NCBI RefSeq assembly: GCF_030815585.1
Contig: NZ_JAUSWY010000001.1
Coordinates: 4,154,001-4,218,000, forward strand
Reading direction: 5' to 3'
Length of the DNA stretch: 64,000 bases
Source of the DNA: Arthrobacter pascens
Lineage (GTDB): Bacteria > Actinomycetota > Actinomycetes > Actinomycetales > Micrococcaceae
In this document: positions 1 through 8,506 of the stretch, piece by piece
Layout: each line of letters begins with the position of its first letter
Position numbering within the stretch: the first letter of the stretch is position 1
Notes under the pieces: model-generated
What the model saw: the letters and a program-made list of their open reading frames with translations, nothing else
Told to the model about the DNA's origin: nothing
Databases searched by the model: none
Translations under genes and position numbers: made by a program

Positions 1-390
1 GCCGTGGAGACGGCCGTGCCTCGACTGACTGAGCGGGACTTCCGCACCATGCGTCAGGCGAACAGGAACTTCGCCGCGGCGGTGGACAGGCAGGACGTCT
101 CCAAGGCTTTAGCTGCAGATGATGCCTTCCATCACGTGATCATTGAGGCGGCCGGCAATCCCGTCATCGCCCGCGTTGTCGAACAGTTGCATCCCCAGGT
201 GCACCGTATCCTCTACCGCAAGTTCTCCGGACTCCTCGGCGGCGAGGAAACCATCAAGCACCACAAAGAACTCATCCTGACCTGTGAACTGGGAGATGCC
301 CAAGCGGCGGCCACTTTGTCCGGTGAACACTGGTCTCATCTGAGCGACCTCATCAGCGGGCTGTTCGACTCCAATGAACTTTCGGACTAG
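1..390 (+). CDS. GntR-family transcriptional regulator, FCD domain (5' end cut off)
   Basis: The window opens inside this gene; the reading frame is open from base 1 and ends at TAG 388-390. The visible 129 residues form the helical FCD ligand-binding domain of FadR-type GntR regulators: a D-x-x-FH motif (ADDAFHHVII, near residue 40), a histidine in the HPQVHR segment and a second in the KHHKELI segment, the usual metal or ligand contacts. The DNA-binding winged helix lies upstream of the window. It converges on the pirin gene and probably regulates something to its left. Its target cannot be judged from this fragment. Confidence 0.8.
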   Translation, partial: AVETAVPRLTERDFRTMRQANRNFAAAVDRQDVSKALAADDAFHHVIIEAAGNPVIARVVEQLHPQVHRILYRKFSGLLGGEETIKHHKELILTCELGDAQAAATLSGEHWSHLSDLISGLFDSNELSD

Positions 391-394
391 CCTG

Positions 395-1408
395 TCAGCC
401 TCTGGGACGCAGCTGGGCATTGGGCAGGACGGGGGCGGGCAGCGGTGCCGGATTTCCCTCCGGGAACGGCCCGAAGCGGGGATTCGGGGCGCCGTCAGAG
501 TAGGTTCCGCCGGCTGGAGTGGGCGCGGGCTCGGCCCCGATCTCGGTCTGCCAGGCTGTCCGGTAAGCCACAATCTCATCATGGGAGCGGCCCACGAAAT
601 TCCACCACATGACGATCTGCTCTTGCAGGGGTTCCCCGCCGAGGATCATTGCCCTTCCCGGTCTTTGCCCCGCTTCAAGGATGACACTGCCGCGTCCGGG
701 GCGCAGGTAATGCAGATGGTCAACGGCCATCGGCGTCCCGTTCAGAAACATGTCGCCGGTGTCGAGCAGGATTCCATGTTCGAATGAAGGATCCAGCTCC
801 AGTTCCAGCCGAGCACCAGCGCGGAGCACGGCCTCGGCGCCCACCAGCGGCGGGGTGTAGCTGGCCACAGGAGACGAGGAGCCGGCCAGCGAGCCAAGGA
901 AAACCCGCAATTCGCTGCCCTCTCCCCGCACCGGCTCCGGGGCGTAGTGCTCAAACGTCGGGGGCATGTTCCTGGTTGCTTCGGGAAGGGCCAACCACAG
1001 CTGCACACCGTGCACCACTCGGGTATCGGGTGTGGAGAACTCCTGGTGCGAGATCCCCCGTCCTGCCACCATGAGGTTGACCTCGCCGGGCCGGACAATT
1101 GCCTCGTGGCCGGCAGAGTCGAGGTGGGCGACGTTGCCGCTGAACAGCCAACTCACCGTGGCAAGCCCGGTGTGGGGATGGCGCGGGACCCGCATGCCTC
1201 CGTGCTCGGGAACGGGGTCCGGACCGTAGTGGTCCAGGAAACACCAGGCGCCGATGAGGCTGCGCTGTTTCTGGGGAAGGGTTCGGCGCACGGGCATGGC
1301 GCGTGGACCGCCCAGCGGAACCTCCCGCGGTGCCAGCAGCTCAACCGGGGCGGCCATATCGCCCTCGGCGCAGATGATCTCTTGGGGTACGCTCTCGAGG
1401 TTACTCAT
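395..1408 (-). CDS. pirin family protein
   Basis: A 337-residue bicupin protein of the pirin family. The N-terminal cupin carries the family metal-site histidines in RHPHTGLATVSW and, further on, GRGISHQEFS. The C-terminal half has the second cupin typical of pirins (MILGGEPLQEQIVMWWNFVGRS). Pirins bind a metal and act as quercetinase-like dioxygenases or redox-linked regulators; which applies here cannot be told. The start ATG overlaps the stop of the upstream MarR gene by 8 bases (ATGAGTAA), so the two are co-transcribed and probably translationally coupled. Control by that MarR protein through the palindromes near 1925-1984 is likely. Confidence 0.88.
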   Translation of the reverse strand: MSNLESVPQEIICAEGDMAAPVELLAPREVPLGGPRAMPVRRTLPQKQRSLIGAWCFLDHYGPDPVPEHGGMRVPRHPHTGLATVSWLFSGNVAHLDSAGHEAIVRPGEVNLMVAGRGISHQEFSTPDTRVVHGVQLWLALPEATRNMPPTFEHYAPEPVRGEGSELRVFLGSLAGSSSPVASYTPPLVGAEAVLRAGARLELELDPSFEHGILLDTGDMFLNGTPMAVDHLHYLRPGRGSVILEAGQRPGRAMILGGEPLQEQIVMWWNFVGRSHDEIVAYRTAWQTEIGAEPAPTPAGGTYSDGAPNPRFGPFPEGNPAPLPAPVLPNAQLRPRG

Positions 1409-1907
1409 GGACCTGGCCTCCGTCTTGGGTCGAGGAGATCTGCTGCAGGTGGCGGCGCAGGCTGGTCGCGACCCCTTGGGCTGCTTCGAGTTCCTCGGGC
1501 GTCAGTGCCTCAACGAAGAGCCGGTGGACAAGGCGCAGGTGTGATGTTGATGAACTGCGGAACGTCCGGGCTCCCTCGTCGGTAAGCTCAACCTCTGCTC
1601 CTCTGCTGTCAGTACCCGAGCGGTGCCGGCGGATGAGCGCGCGGGTTTCCATGCGACCTAGGTGGTGCGACAACCGGCTGCGCTCCCAGCCGATTTTCTC
1701 CGCGAGTACCGAGGACCGAAGCCGGCGTTCGTCAGCCTCGCTCAGGGCCAGGAGCACGGCATAGTCACCGGGTGACACTCCGGACGTTGACTGCAGCCCT
1801 GAGGCCAAGGCCTGCCGTATGGCCTCAGCCGTCTCGACATACTCGCGCCACGCCGCCAGTTCGGCGGGATTAGGGCTCCGCCTGGCGCCATTCCTGCTGT
1901 GATTCAT
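1401..1907 (-). CDS. MarR-family transcriptional regulator
   Basis: About 168 residues with the MarR winged helix: recognition region VLAEKIGWERSRLSHHLGRM, then the wing with the RHRSGTDSRG basic hairpin and LTDEG motif. I place the start at ATG 1907. The open frame continues upstream, but a TTG at 1964 would lie inside an operator palindrome. It overlaps the pirin start downstream, forming a two-gene operon. It is divergent from the luciferase-like monooxygenase, and three copies of TTGAC-NN-GTCAA sit between them. The simplest reading is a repressor controlling both directions. The inducer is unknown. Confidence 0.85.
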   Translation of the reverse strand: MNHSRNGARRSPNPAELAAWREYVETAEAIRQALASGLQSTSGVSPGDYAVLLALSEADERRLRSSVLAEKIGWERSRLSHHLGRMETRALIRRHRSGTDSRGAEVELTDEGARTFRSSSTSHLRLVHRLFVEALTPEELEAAQGVATSLRRHLQQISSTQDGGQVHE

Positions 1908-1924
1908 CAACCCATGCCCTTCGC

Positions 1925-1984
1925 TTGACAAGTCAACCATACGGCGCAATGATTGACGCGTCAATTACATCATTGACATGTCAA
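1925..1984. promoter_or_regulatory. three TTGAC-NN-GTCAA palindromes, probable MarR operators
   Basis: Perfect 12-base palindromes at 1925-1936 (centre AA), 1953-1964 (centre GC) and 1973-1984 (centre AT). Starts are 28 and 20 bases apart, so the last two are nearly two helical turns apart on one face. The last ends 14 bases before the monooxygenase ATG, over its likely promoter. Size and symmetry suit a MarR dimer. Confidence 0.75.
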
Positions 1985-1998
1985 TTAGAGGAGTCTCC

Positions 1999-3054
1999 AT
2001 GAGCGAAGTCATCTTCGGGCTGGACACCTTCGGTGACGTCCCCACGGACGACGCCGGGGCGCCCGTCAGCCACGCCCGTGCAATCAGGCAGCTGGTGGAC
2101 GAGGCGGTGATGGCAGACCAGCTGGGCGTCGATGTCTTTACGGTAGGCGAGCACCACCGTCCTGAGTACTCGGTGTCCGCCCCCGAAACCGTGCTGGCTG
2201 GCATGGCCACCCGCACGTCCCGTATCCGTCTCGGATCGGGGGTGACGGTGCTCAGCTCCGATGACCCAGTGCGGGTCTTCCAGCGGTTCGCCACCCTGGA
2301 TGCCCTCTCGAACGGTCGTGCTGAGGTCATACTCGGCCGGGGCTCCTTCACCGAGTCGTTCCCCCTCTTCGGCTACGACCTCAGCGACTACGATGTGCTC
2401 TTCGAGGAGAAAATTGAGCTCTTCGCCCGGCTCCTCAAGGAAAAGCCGGTCTCGTGGAGCGGCACCGTCCGCGCTCCCCTGGTCGACGCCGATGTGTACC
2501 CCAAGACCGAGGGCGGCCTCAGCACGTGGGTGGGGGTGGGAGGATCTCCCCAGTCCGTGGTCCGCACGGCGAAGTACGGGTTCCCCCTCATGCTCGCCAT
2601 CATCGGTGGTCAGCCGGAGCGGTTCGTGCCCTATATCGACCTTTACAAGCAGGCGGCAGGTCAGTTCGACACGACAGCGTGGCCGGTAGGAATGCACTCG
2701 CCGGGATTCATCGCCGACACGGACGAGCAAGCCAAGGAGATTTTCTGGCCCCACTACAAGGTGGTGCGGGACCGCATCGGTGCCCTCCGCGGCTGGCCAG
2801 CCGTCCGTCGTGAGGAGTTCGAGGCGGAGACCCAGCACGGCTCGATGTACATCGGCTCGGCTGAAACCGTTGCGAAAAGGATCGCGCGCACCGTGTCCTC
2901 GATGGGGGTAGGCAGGTTCGACCTGATCTTCAGCTCCGGAGCCCAGCCCATCAGCGCACGCCTGAGGGCGGTCGAACTCTATGGCAGCAAGGTCGTTCCG
3001 ATGGTGCGCGAGATACTCGCCGACCACGACCGGCAAGGGTCTGTAGTCGCATGA
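1999..3054 (+). CDS. LLM-class flavin-dependent oxidoreductase
   Basis: A 351-residue luciferase-like monooxygenase (TIM barrel using reduced flavin). Family features are FGLDTFGD at the start, VFTVGEHHRPEYSVSAP around residue 50, IRLGSGVTVLSSDDPVRVFQRFATLDALSNGRAEVILGRGSF and the later YIGSAETVAKRI. ATG 1999 has the ribosome site AGAGGAG seven bases upstream; an in-frame ATG at 1978 falls inside an operator and is rejected. It is divergent from the MarR-pirin pair and probably repressed by the MarR protein. The substrate cannot be predicted. Confidence 0.88.
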   Translation: MSEVIFGLDTFGDVPTDDAGAPVSHARAIRQLVDEAVMADQLGVDVFTVGEHHRPEYSVSAPETVLAGMATRTSRIRLGSGVTVLSSDDPVRVFQRFATLDALSNGRAEVILGRGSFTESFPLFGYDLSDYDVLFEEKIELFARLLKEKPVSWSGTVRAPLVDADVYPKTEGGLSTWVGVGGSPQSVVRTAKYGFPLMLAIIGGQPERFVPYIDLYKQAAGQFDTTAWPVGMHSPGFIADTDEQAKEIFWPHYKVVRDRIGALRGWPAVRREEFEAETQHGSMYIGSAETVAKRIARTVSSMGVGRFDLIFSSGAQPISARLRAVELYGSKVVPMVREILADHDRQGSVVA

Positions 3055-3144
3055 CCGGCACCGTCGGCCAACCTGCAGACAGCGCACTGGCCAGCCCTTT
3101 GCTGGCCGGATGCCGGCAAAGTCATTCGGCCAAAACCGTCATAA

Positions 3145-3336
3145 ACCCTGCCCGCGGTGCTGAATGTAGCCACCATCCTGGTCCCCACCGCCGCGACCGG
3201 GGTCTTCCTGCTGATGACCGGGGCGGCCATCACGCACGCCCGACGCGGAGAGACTCCCAACGCCATCATCAACATCGTCCTTGGTATCCTCGCCGCCGGT
3301 GTCGCCATCGCCCGCTTTGGCCCCTACAGTTTCTGA
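3145..3336 (+). pseudogene. DoxX-like membrane protein remnant
   Basis: A short open stretch ending at TGA 3334-3336 encodes two hydrophobic segments with the DoxX-family C-terminal pattern: a membrane helix, then GAAITHARRGETPNAIINIVLG and a second helix ending in ARFGPYSF. The first half of a normal protein of about 120 residues is missing. Upstream in frame is a stop (3142-3144) and no convincing start, although GTG 3157 is possible. It looks like the surviving 3' end of a deleted gene. It could also be a very short expressed membrane peptide. Confidence 0.5.
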
Positions 3337-3358
3337 GCCCGGTCATCGTGACGCTCGC

Positions 3359-4402
3359 TCAGAACGTGGCTGCGTCAATCACGAAGCGGTACCGCACATC
3401 GCTGGCCATGACCCGTTCATAGGCGTCGTTGATTTTGCTGGCCGGTATGACCTCCACCTCGGCGCCGAACCCGTGGGCAGCGCAGAAGTTGAGCATTTCC
3501 TGCGTCTGACGGATGCCGCCCATCTTGGACCCGGCCAGGCTGCGCCGGGACCCGATCAGTGACCAGGCACGTTGCGTCAGCGGCTTCGAAGGCAGCCCCA
3601 CGAGAACCATGGTGCCGTCCACCGCAAGCAGGGAAAGGTACTGGTCGACGTCGATATCGGCGGAGACCGTGTTGATGACCAGGTCAAAATAATCTCTCAG
3701 GACCTCGAAGGTGGCAGGATCCGACGTTGCGTAGTAGCCCTCCGCCCCGAGCCGGAGCGCGTCCTCCTGCTTCTTGAGCGACTGGCTGAGCACCGTGACC
3801 TCGGCGCCCAGGGCTGCTGCGATCTTGACGCCCATGTGACCGAGCCCGCCCATGCCGATAATGGCCACTCGTTTCCCCGGCCCGGCGCCCCAGTTCCGCA
3901 GCGGCGAGTACATCGTGATCCCGGCGCACAGCAGCGGTGCGGCAGCTTCGAGCGAAACGCCGTCCGGAATCCGCACTACATAGTTCTCGTCCACCACGAT
4001 GCCCGTGCTGTAGCCGCCTGCGGTTGGCAGGCCATCCCGGCCCACCGAGTTGTAGGTGCTTATTGATCCAGCCAGGCAGTACTGCTCCTCGCCGGCCAGG
4101 CAGTTGGCGCATTCACGGCAGGAGTCCACAAAACAGCCCACGCCCACACGATCGCCCACTGCATAGCGCGTCACCTTGGCTCCCACGGCTTCGACTACAC
4201 CGGCAATCTCATGGCCCACCACCACCGGATATTTGACTCCAGCCCAGTCACCCCGCGCGGTGTGGATGTCTGAGTGACATATTCCAGTGAATTTAATGGC
4301 GATTCTGACCTCGGATTCGCCGGGTTCGCGTCGTTCAACAACGCCGGGTTGCAGTGGGGACGTGGCCGAAGTGGCGACATAGGCCTTTGCAAGGGTGGGC
4401 AT
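3359..4402 (-). CDS. zinc-dependent alcohol dehydrogenase (MDR family)
   Basis: A 347-residue medium-chain dehydrogenase. The catalytic zinc site is visible as GICHSDIH, then GHEIAGVV. The structural zinc loop is C-x2-C-x2-C-x7-C ([15 protein letters not shown]). The Rossmann motif [11 protein letters not shown] follows. These fit the YahK/cinnamyl alcohol dehydrogenase branch, which usually uses NADPH for aldehyde reduction. ATG 4402 is chosen because AAGGAG lies 7 bases upstream; an earlier in-frame ATG at 4423 lacks one. It follows the aspartase gene by 33 bases and is the last gene of the minus-strand operon. Its substrate is unknown. Confidence 0.88.
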   Translation of the reverse strand: MPTLAKAYVATSATSPLQPGVVERREPGESEVRIAIKFTGICHSDIHTARGDWAGVKYPVVVGHEIAGVVEAVGAKVTRYAVGDRVGVGCFVDSCRECANCLAGEEQYCLAGSISTYNSVGRDGLPTAGGYSTGIVVDENYVVRIPDGVSLEAAAPLLCAGITMYSPLRNWGAGPGKRVAIIGMGGLGHMGVKIAAALGAEVTVLSQSLKKQEDALRLGAEGYYATSDPATFEVLRDYFDLVINTVSADIDVDQYLSLLAVDGTMVLVGLPSKPLTQRAWSLIGSRRSLAGSKMGGIRQTQEMLNFCAAHGFGAEVEVIPASKINDAYERVMASDVRYRFVIDAATF

Positions 4403-4435
4403 ATTGTGGCTCCTTAGCTTCATGGCCGGCCTTGG

Positions 4436-5890
4436 CTACAGCGGCAGCGGGTCCGGAGTGCGGGCTTGCGGGTTTGCCAGGTGCTCCGGTCGCAGAATCT
4501 CGTCCAGTTCGACGTCGGTCAGCAGCCCCTGCTCGAGAACCAGGGAGGTGACGCTGCGGCCGGTTGCCAGCGCCTCCCGGGCGATGGAGGTTGCCGCGTC
4601 GTAGCCGATGAGCGGGTTGAGGATGGTGACGACGCCGATGCTCGCCTCGACCTGGGAACGCAGGTATTCCTTGTTGGCTGTGATCCCGTCGATGCAGTGA
4701 TCGGCCAGGGTGGTGCACGCTGCGGTGAGGTGGGTCAGGCTGGCGAACAGGGAGCGGGCGATGATCGGTTCAAACGCGTTCAGCTGCAGCTGTCCTGCCT
4801 CGGCCGCCATGGTGATGGTGAGGTCATTGCCGATGACCTCGAAGGCTACCTGGTTGACGACTTCCGGAATGACCGGGTTGACCTTGCCGGGCATGATGCT
4901 TGATCCTGCCTGGCGCGGGGGCAGGTTGATCTCGGCGAAACCTGCCCTGGGTCCGGAGGACAGCAGCCGCAGGTCATTGCAGATCTTTGACAGCTTCACG
5001 GCGACGCGTTTCAGCGTCCCGGAGAACAGTACGAATGCCCCGCAGTCCTGGGTTGCTTCCACAAGGTTGCCTGCTGTCACCAGCGGCAGGCCGGTGAGGC
5101 GCTGAAGATGTGAGCACGCTTCGGCAGCGTACCGAGGATGAGTGTTAATGCCTGTGCCGATGGCGGTCGCGCCGAGGTTGATCTCGTGCAGGTGAACCAA
5201 GGCCTCACGGATCCGCCGTTCGTCCTCGTCCACCATCACCGCATAGGTGCTGAACTCCTGGCCCAGGGTCATGGGAACGGCGTCCTGCAGCTGGGTCCTG
5301 CCCACTTTCACTACGTCGTCGAACTCGACGGCTTTGCGAGCCAGTGCTTCGCGGAGATGTGCCATGGCTGACAACAGAGCGTACGTGCCCTGGATGGTAG
5401 CGATCTTGATCGCCGTGGGGTACACGTCGTTGGTCGATTGACCCATGTTCACGTCCCCGTTGGGGTGAATCACGGAGTACTCGCCCTTGGCCTGCCCCAG
5501 ATGTTCAAGCGCACGGTTGGCGATCACTTCGTTGGCATTCATGTTCGTTGAGGTTCCGGCTCCGCCCTGGATGACATCCACCACGAACTGGTCCAGCAGC
5601 TGGCCCTGCTCGATGTCCTGGCAAGCCTGCTCGATTGCATCCTTCTTCACCGCATCAATCAGGCCCAGATCGAAGTTCGCCAGCACCGCCGCGTGCTTCA
5701 CCTGGGCAAGTGCGCTGACCAGCCCCGGATAGGCGGAGATCGCCGTGCCCGTTATCGGGAAGTTTTCGACAGCGCGCAAGGTCTGGATGCCCCAGTAGGC
5801 GCCGGCCGGGATCTCCCGGGACCCCATGAAGTCCTGCTCCTTCCGGCTGCATTCGGTCAGGAGAGGGGAGGATGCAGTGTTCTCTGCCAT
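4436..5890 (-). CDS. aspA: aspartate ammonia-lyase
   Basis: A 484-residue enzyme of the fumarase/aspartase superfamily. It carries the superfamily signature GSSIMPGKVNP with the flexible-loop serine, the NANEVIANRA and GQSTNDVYPTAIK substrate segments, and TQDCGAFV typical of aspartases. Aspartase reversibly splits L-aspartate into fumarate and ammonia. ATG 5890 has AGAAGGA seven bases upstream, so an earlier in-frame start at 5956 is not used. It lies between the semialdehyde dehydrogenase and alcohol dehydrogenase genes. Here it would feed nitrogen-rich C4 intermediates into the TCA cycle as fumarate. Confidence 0.9.
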   Translation of the reverse strand: MAENTASSPLLTECSRKEQDFMGSREIPAGAYWGIQTLRAVENFPITGTAISAYPGLVSALAQVKHAAVLANFDLGLIDAVKKDAIEQACQDIEQGQLLDQFVVDVIQGGAGTSTNMNANEVIANRALEHLGQAKGEYSVIHPNGDVNMGQSTNDVYPTAIKIATIQGTYALLSAMAHLREALARKAVEFDDVVKVGRTQLQDAVPMTLGQEFSTYAVMVDEDERRIREALVHLHEINLGATAIGTGINTHPRYAAEACSHLQRLTGLPLVTAGNLVEATQDCGAFVLFSGTLKRVAVKLSKICNDLRLLSSGPRAGFAEINLPPRQAGSSIMPGKVNPVIPEVVNQVAFEVIGNDLTITMAAEAGQLQLNAFEPIIARSLFASLTHLTAACTTLADHCIDGITANKEYLRSQVEASIGVVTILNPLIGYDAATSIAREALATGRSVTSLVLEQGLLTDVELDEILRPEHLANPQARTPDPLPL

Positions 5891-5978
5891 GTGAATCCTT
5901 CTCATCGAGTGCTCCATAGGTGCCCTTTTGGGCTCAAAAAGGCGGTTGTGGAGCAATCGATGGGTTTGTAATGGGGTG

Positions 5979-7493
5979 TTAGTTGGAGGGGAAGTTGTAG
6001 GAGGCGCCGGAGGCGTGGGTGGGTTCGGGCCAGCGGGAGGTGACGACTTTGCCGCGGGTGTAGAAGGAGACGCCTTCGGGGCCGTAGATGTGCTTGTCGC
6101 CGAAGAGCGAGGCCTTCCAGCCGCCGAAGGAGTGGTAGGCGACCGGGACGGGCAGGGGTACGTTGATGCCGATCATGCCCACGGTCACGGAGCGCTGGAA
6201 CGTGCGGGCGTTGGCGCCGGAGGAGGTGAAGATGGCGGTGCCGTTCCCGTACGGGTTGGCGTTGATCAGCCTGATGCCTTCCTCCAGGTCAGCGACGCGG
6301 ACGACGACGAGGACGGGTCCGAAGATTTCCTCAGTGTAGGCGGTCATCCCGGTCTTCACGTGGTCCAGAACGGTGGGGCCCACCCAGAAGCCGTCCTCGT
6401 GGCCCGGGACCACCAGGTCACGGCCGTCCACCACCATCGCCGCTCCCGCGGTTTCGGCTTCGGTGACGATCCGGACGATCCTGTCCTTGGAGGCCGTCGT
6501 GATGACCGGGCCCATCTCGGCGCCGGGGACGGTGCCGTTGTTGACCTTGACGGCCAGGGCGCGCTCTTCGACCTTCTTCACCAGCAGGTCCGCCGCATCG
6601 CCGACAGCCACGGCGACCGAGATGGCCATGCAGCGTTCGCCCGCGGAACCGAAAGCGGCCGCGGCGAGGTGGTCCGCGGCGTTGTCCAGGTCCGCGTCCG
6701 GCATGATGATCGCGTGGTTCTTCGCCCCGCCCAGCGCCTGGACCCGCTTGCCATGCTTCGTGGCGGTCTCGTGGACGTACTGGGCGATCGGGGTGGAGCC
6801 AACGAACGAGATCCCGTCCACGTCCGGGTGGGTCAGGAGCCCGTCCACGGTTTCCTTATCCCCGTGCAGGACTTGGAAGACCCCGTCGGGCAGGCCTGCG
6901 TCCTTCCAGAGTTTGGCGAGCAGCATCGAGGCGGAGGGGTCGCGTTCGGAGGGCTTGAGGATGAACGCGTTCCCGGTCGCGATCGCCATCGGCGCCATCC
7001 ACAACGGCACCATCACCGGGAAGTTGAACGGCGTGATCCCGGCCACCACGCCCAGGGGTTCGCGGAAGGAGAAGACATCGATGCCGGTGGAGACCTGGTC
7101 GGAATAATCGCCCTTAAGCAGCTGCGGAATGCCGCAGGCGAACTCCACCACCTCCAGGCCGCGGCCGATCTCGCCCTTCGCATCCGAGAGAACCTTGCCG
7201 TGCTCGGCCGTGATCAGCGCCGCGAGCTCATCCACGTGGGAGGCAACAAGTTCGCGGAACTTGAACAGCACCGCAGTCCGCTTCGCCAGGGAAATATCAC
7301 CCCAGGAATCCGCGGCCGCCCGGGCAGCGGCCACCGTGGCATCCAGATCTGCCCGGTTCGCCAGCCGCAGCTCAGCACTGACCCGGCCGGTAGCCGGGTT
7401 GTAGACCGGGCGGGTGCGGTCGCCGTCGCCCGGGGTTTCGGCGCCGCTGATGAAATGGCTGATCTGGGTGAGTGTCGTCGTTGACGTGGTCAT
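5979..7493 (-). CDS. mmsA: CoA-acylating methylmalonate-semialdehyde dehydrogenase
   Basis: A 504-residue aldehyde dehydrogenase of the MmsA branch. Catalytic cysteine is in GSAGERCMAISVAV; ITPFNFPVMVPLWMAPMAIATGNAFILKPSERDPSA and GGAKNHAIIMPDADLD are diagnostic. MmsA enzymes convert (methyl)malonate semialdehyde plus CoA and NAD to propionyl- or acetyl-CoA, releasing CO2. They serve valine, inositol and beta-alanine breakdown. ATG 7493 has AAGGAA upstream. It sits in the island operon between the hydroxyacid dehydrogenase and aspartase genes, suggesting that the degraded compound yields a 3-oxo acid semialdehyde. Confidence 0.92.
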   Translation of the reverse strand: MTTSTTTLTQISHFISGAETPGDGDRTRPVYNPATGRVSAELRLANRADLDATVAAARAAADSWGDISLAKRTAVLFKFRELVASHVDELAALITAEHGKVLSDAKGEIGRGLEVVEFACGIPQLLKGDYSDQVSTGIDVFSFREPLGVVAGITPFNFPVMVPLWMAPMAIATGNAFILKPSERDPSASMLLAKLWKDAGLPDGVFQVLHGDKETVDGLLTHPDVDGISFVGSTPIAQYVHETATKHGKRVQALGGAKNHAIIMPDADLDNAADHLAAAAFGSAGERCMAISVAVAVGDAADLLVKKVEERALAVKVNNGTVPGAEMGPVITTASKDRIVRIVTEAETAGAAMVVDGRDLVVPGHEDGFWVGPTVLDHVKTGMTAYTEEIFGPVLVVVRVADLEEGIRLINANPYGNGTAIFTSSGANARTFQRSVTVGMIGINVPLPVPVAYHSFGGWKASLFGDKHIYGPEGVSFYTRGKVVTSRWPEPTHASGASYNFPSN

Positions 7494-7504
7494 GGCAGAG
7501 TTCC

Positions 7505-8506
7505 TTAAAAAGTGAGCGAGGGCTCAGGAGTTGAGACGAATCCCAAGGCCTTGTCCACGACGTTTCCCAGTGGTTCGCCGTTGCAATAACGCTTGAGGTT
7601 GTCCACAAAGAGCTTGCCGAGGTCGTCGAGGTAGCCTTCGGTGTCGCCGCTCATGTGCGGAGTGATGATGACGTTCTCCAGACCCCATAGCGGGTGTCCG
7701 GCCGGGAGTGGTTCCGGGTGCACAACGTCCAGGGCTGCGCCGGCGATGGAACCCGAGGTCAGCGCCTCAGTCAGCGCGGGCGTATCCACCAGCTCACCGC
7801 GCCCTACGTTGATCAGCCGGGCGGACGGCTTCATTGCGGCCAGCACGTCTGCACCCACCAGCCCTTTGGTGTCGGCGGTCAACGGGGCTGCGAGTACCAG
7901 GTAGTCGTAGTCACCAACGATCCCGGCAAGCTCCCGGGAGGAGTGGATCTGGCCAAAATCAGCGTCCCCGGGCCGGGCTGTCCGGCCCGCACCGCTGACC
8001 TCCATGCCGACGGCGCGGAAGAGCCGGGCGATTTCCCGGCCGATGGACCCGGTGCCCACCACCAGGGCGCGTTGGCCCTGGATCTTTCGCGTGGTCCTGT
8101 GCTGCCAGCGTTGTTCCTGCTGGAGCCTGAAGGAACCTTGGGAGTCCTTGGCCATGTCGAGGACGAAGCCGAGGGCGAACTCGGCGATCGCGGTGCTGAG
8201 GACCCCGCGGGAGTTCGTGTAGGTCACATCACTTGCAACCAACTCATCAAACATCAGCTGGCTGACGCCGGCCGCCGTGACATGGATCCACTGCAGGGAC
8301 GAGGCCGCGCCCCAGTTCTCGCGGAGTGCGGGCGAGAAGGAGTGCCACTGGTACAGCACATCCGCGCCATCCATTGCCTCTGCGAGACCGTCAGCCTTGG
8401 TCAGCCGGACCTCTGCCAGTTCCTCGACTTCGGCCAGGCGTGGCGGGAGCGCTTCTCGGTAAAGGGCGGCGACGACGGGCCGCTTGGGTCCTGTAGCGCC
8501 GGTCAT
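7505..8506 (-). CDS. D-2-hydroxyacid dehydrogenase (NAD-dependent)
   Basis: A 333-residue member of the D-isomer 2-hydroxyacid dehydrogenase family. The nucleotide site is GTGSIGREIARLF, and the catalytic trio is visible as Arg in NVGRGELVDT, Glu in VVHPEPLP and His in ITPHMS. The family interconverts 2-oxo acids and D-2-hydroxy acids. Its ATG shares one base with the stop of the upstream ttuC-like gene (TAATG), showing tight coupling. With that enzyme it may act on tartrate- or malate-like hydroxyacids; this is inference from neighbours. Confidence 0.87.
   Translation of the reverse strand: MTGATGPKRPVVAALYREALPPRLAEVEELAEVRLTKADGLAEAMDGADVLYQWHSFSPALRENWGAASSLQWIHVTAAGVSQLMFDELVASDVTYTNSRGVLSTAIAEFALGFVLDMAKDSQGSFRLQQEQRWQHRTTRKIQGQRALVVGTGSIGREIARLFRAVGMEVSGAGRTARPGDADFGQIHSSRELAGIVGDYDYLVLAAPLTADTKGLVGADVLAAMKPSARLINVGRGELVDTPALTEALTSGSIAGAALDVVHPEPLPAGHPLWGLENVIITPHMSGDTEGYLDDLGKLFVDNLKRYCNGEPLGNVVDKALGFVSTPEPSLTF

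Noticed and set aside
1978-1998. Upstream ATG for the LLM monooxygenase
   Set aside because: It lies inside an operator palindrome, and the ATG at 1999 has a good ribosome site.
5928-7484. 518-codon plus-strand frame
   Set aside because: Mirror of the mmsA gene; low-complexity Gly/Val/His composition.
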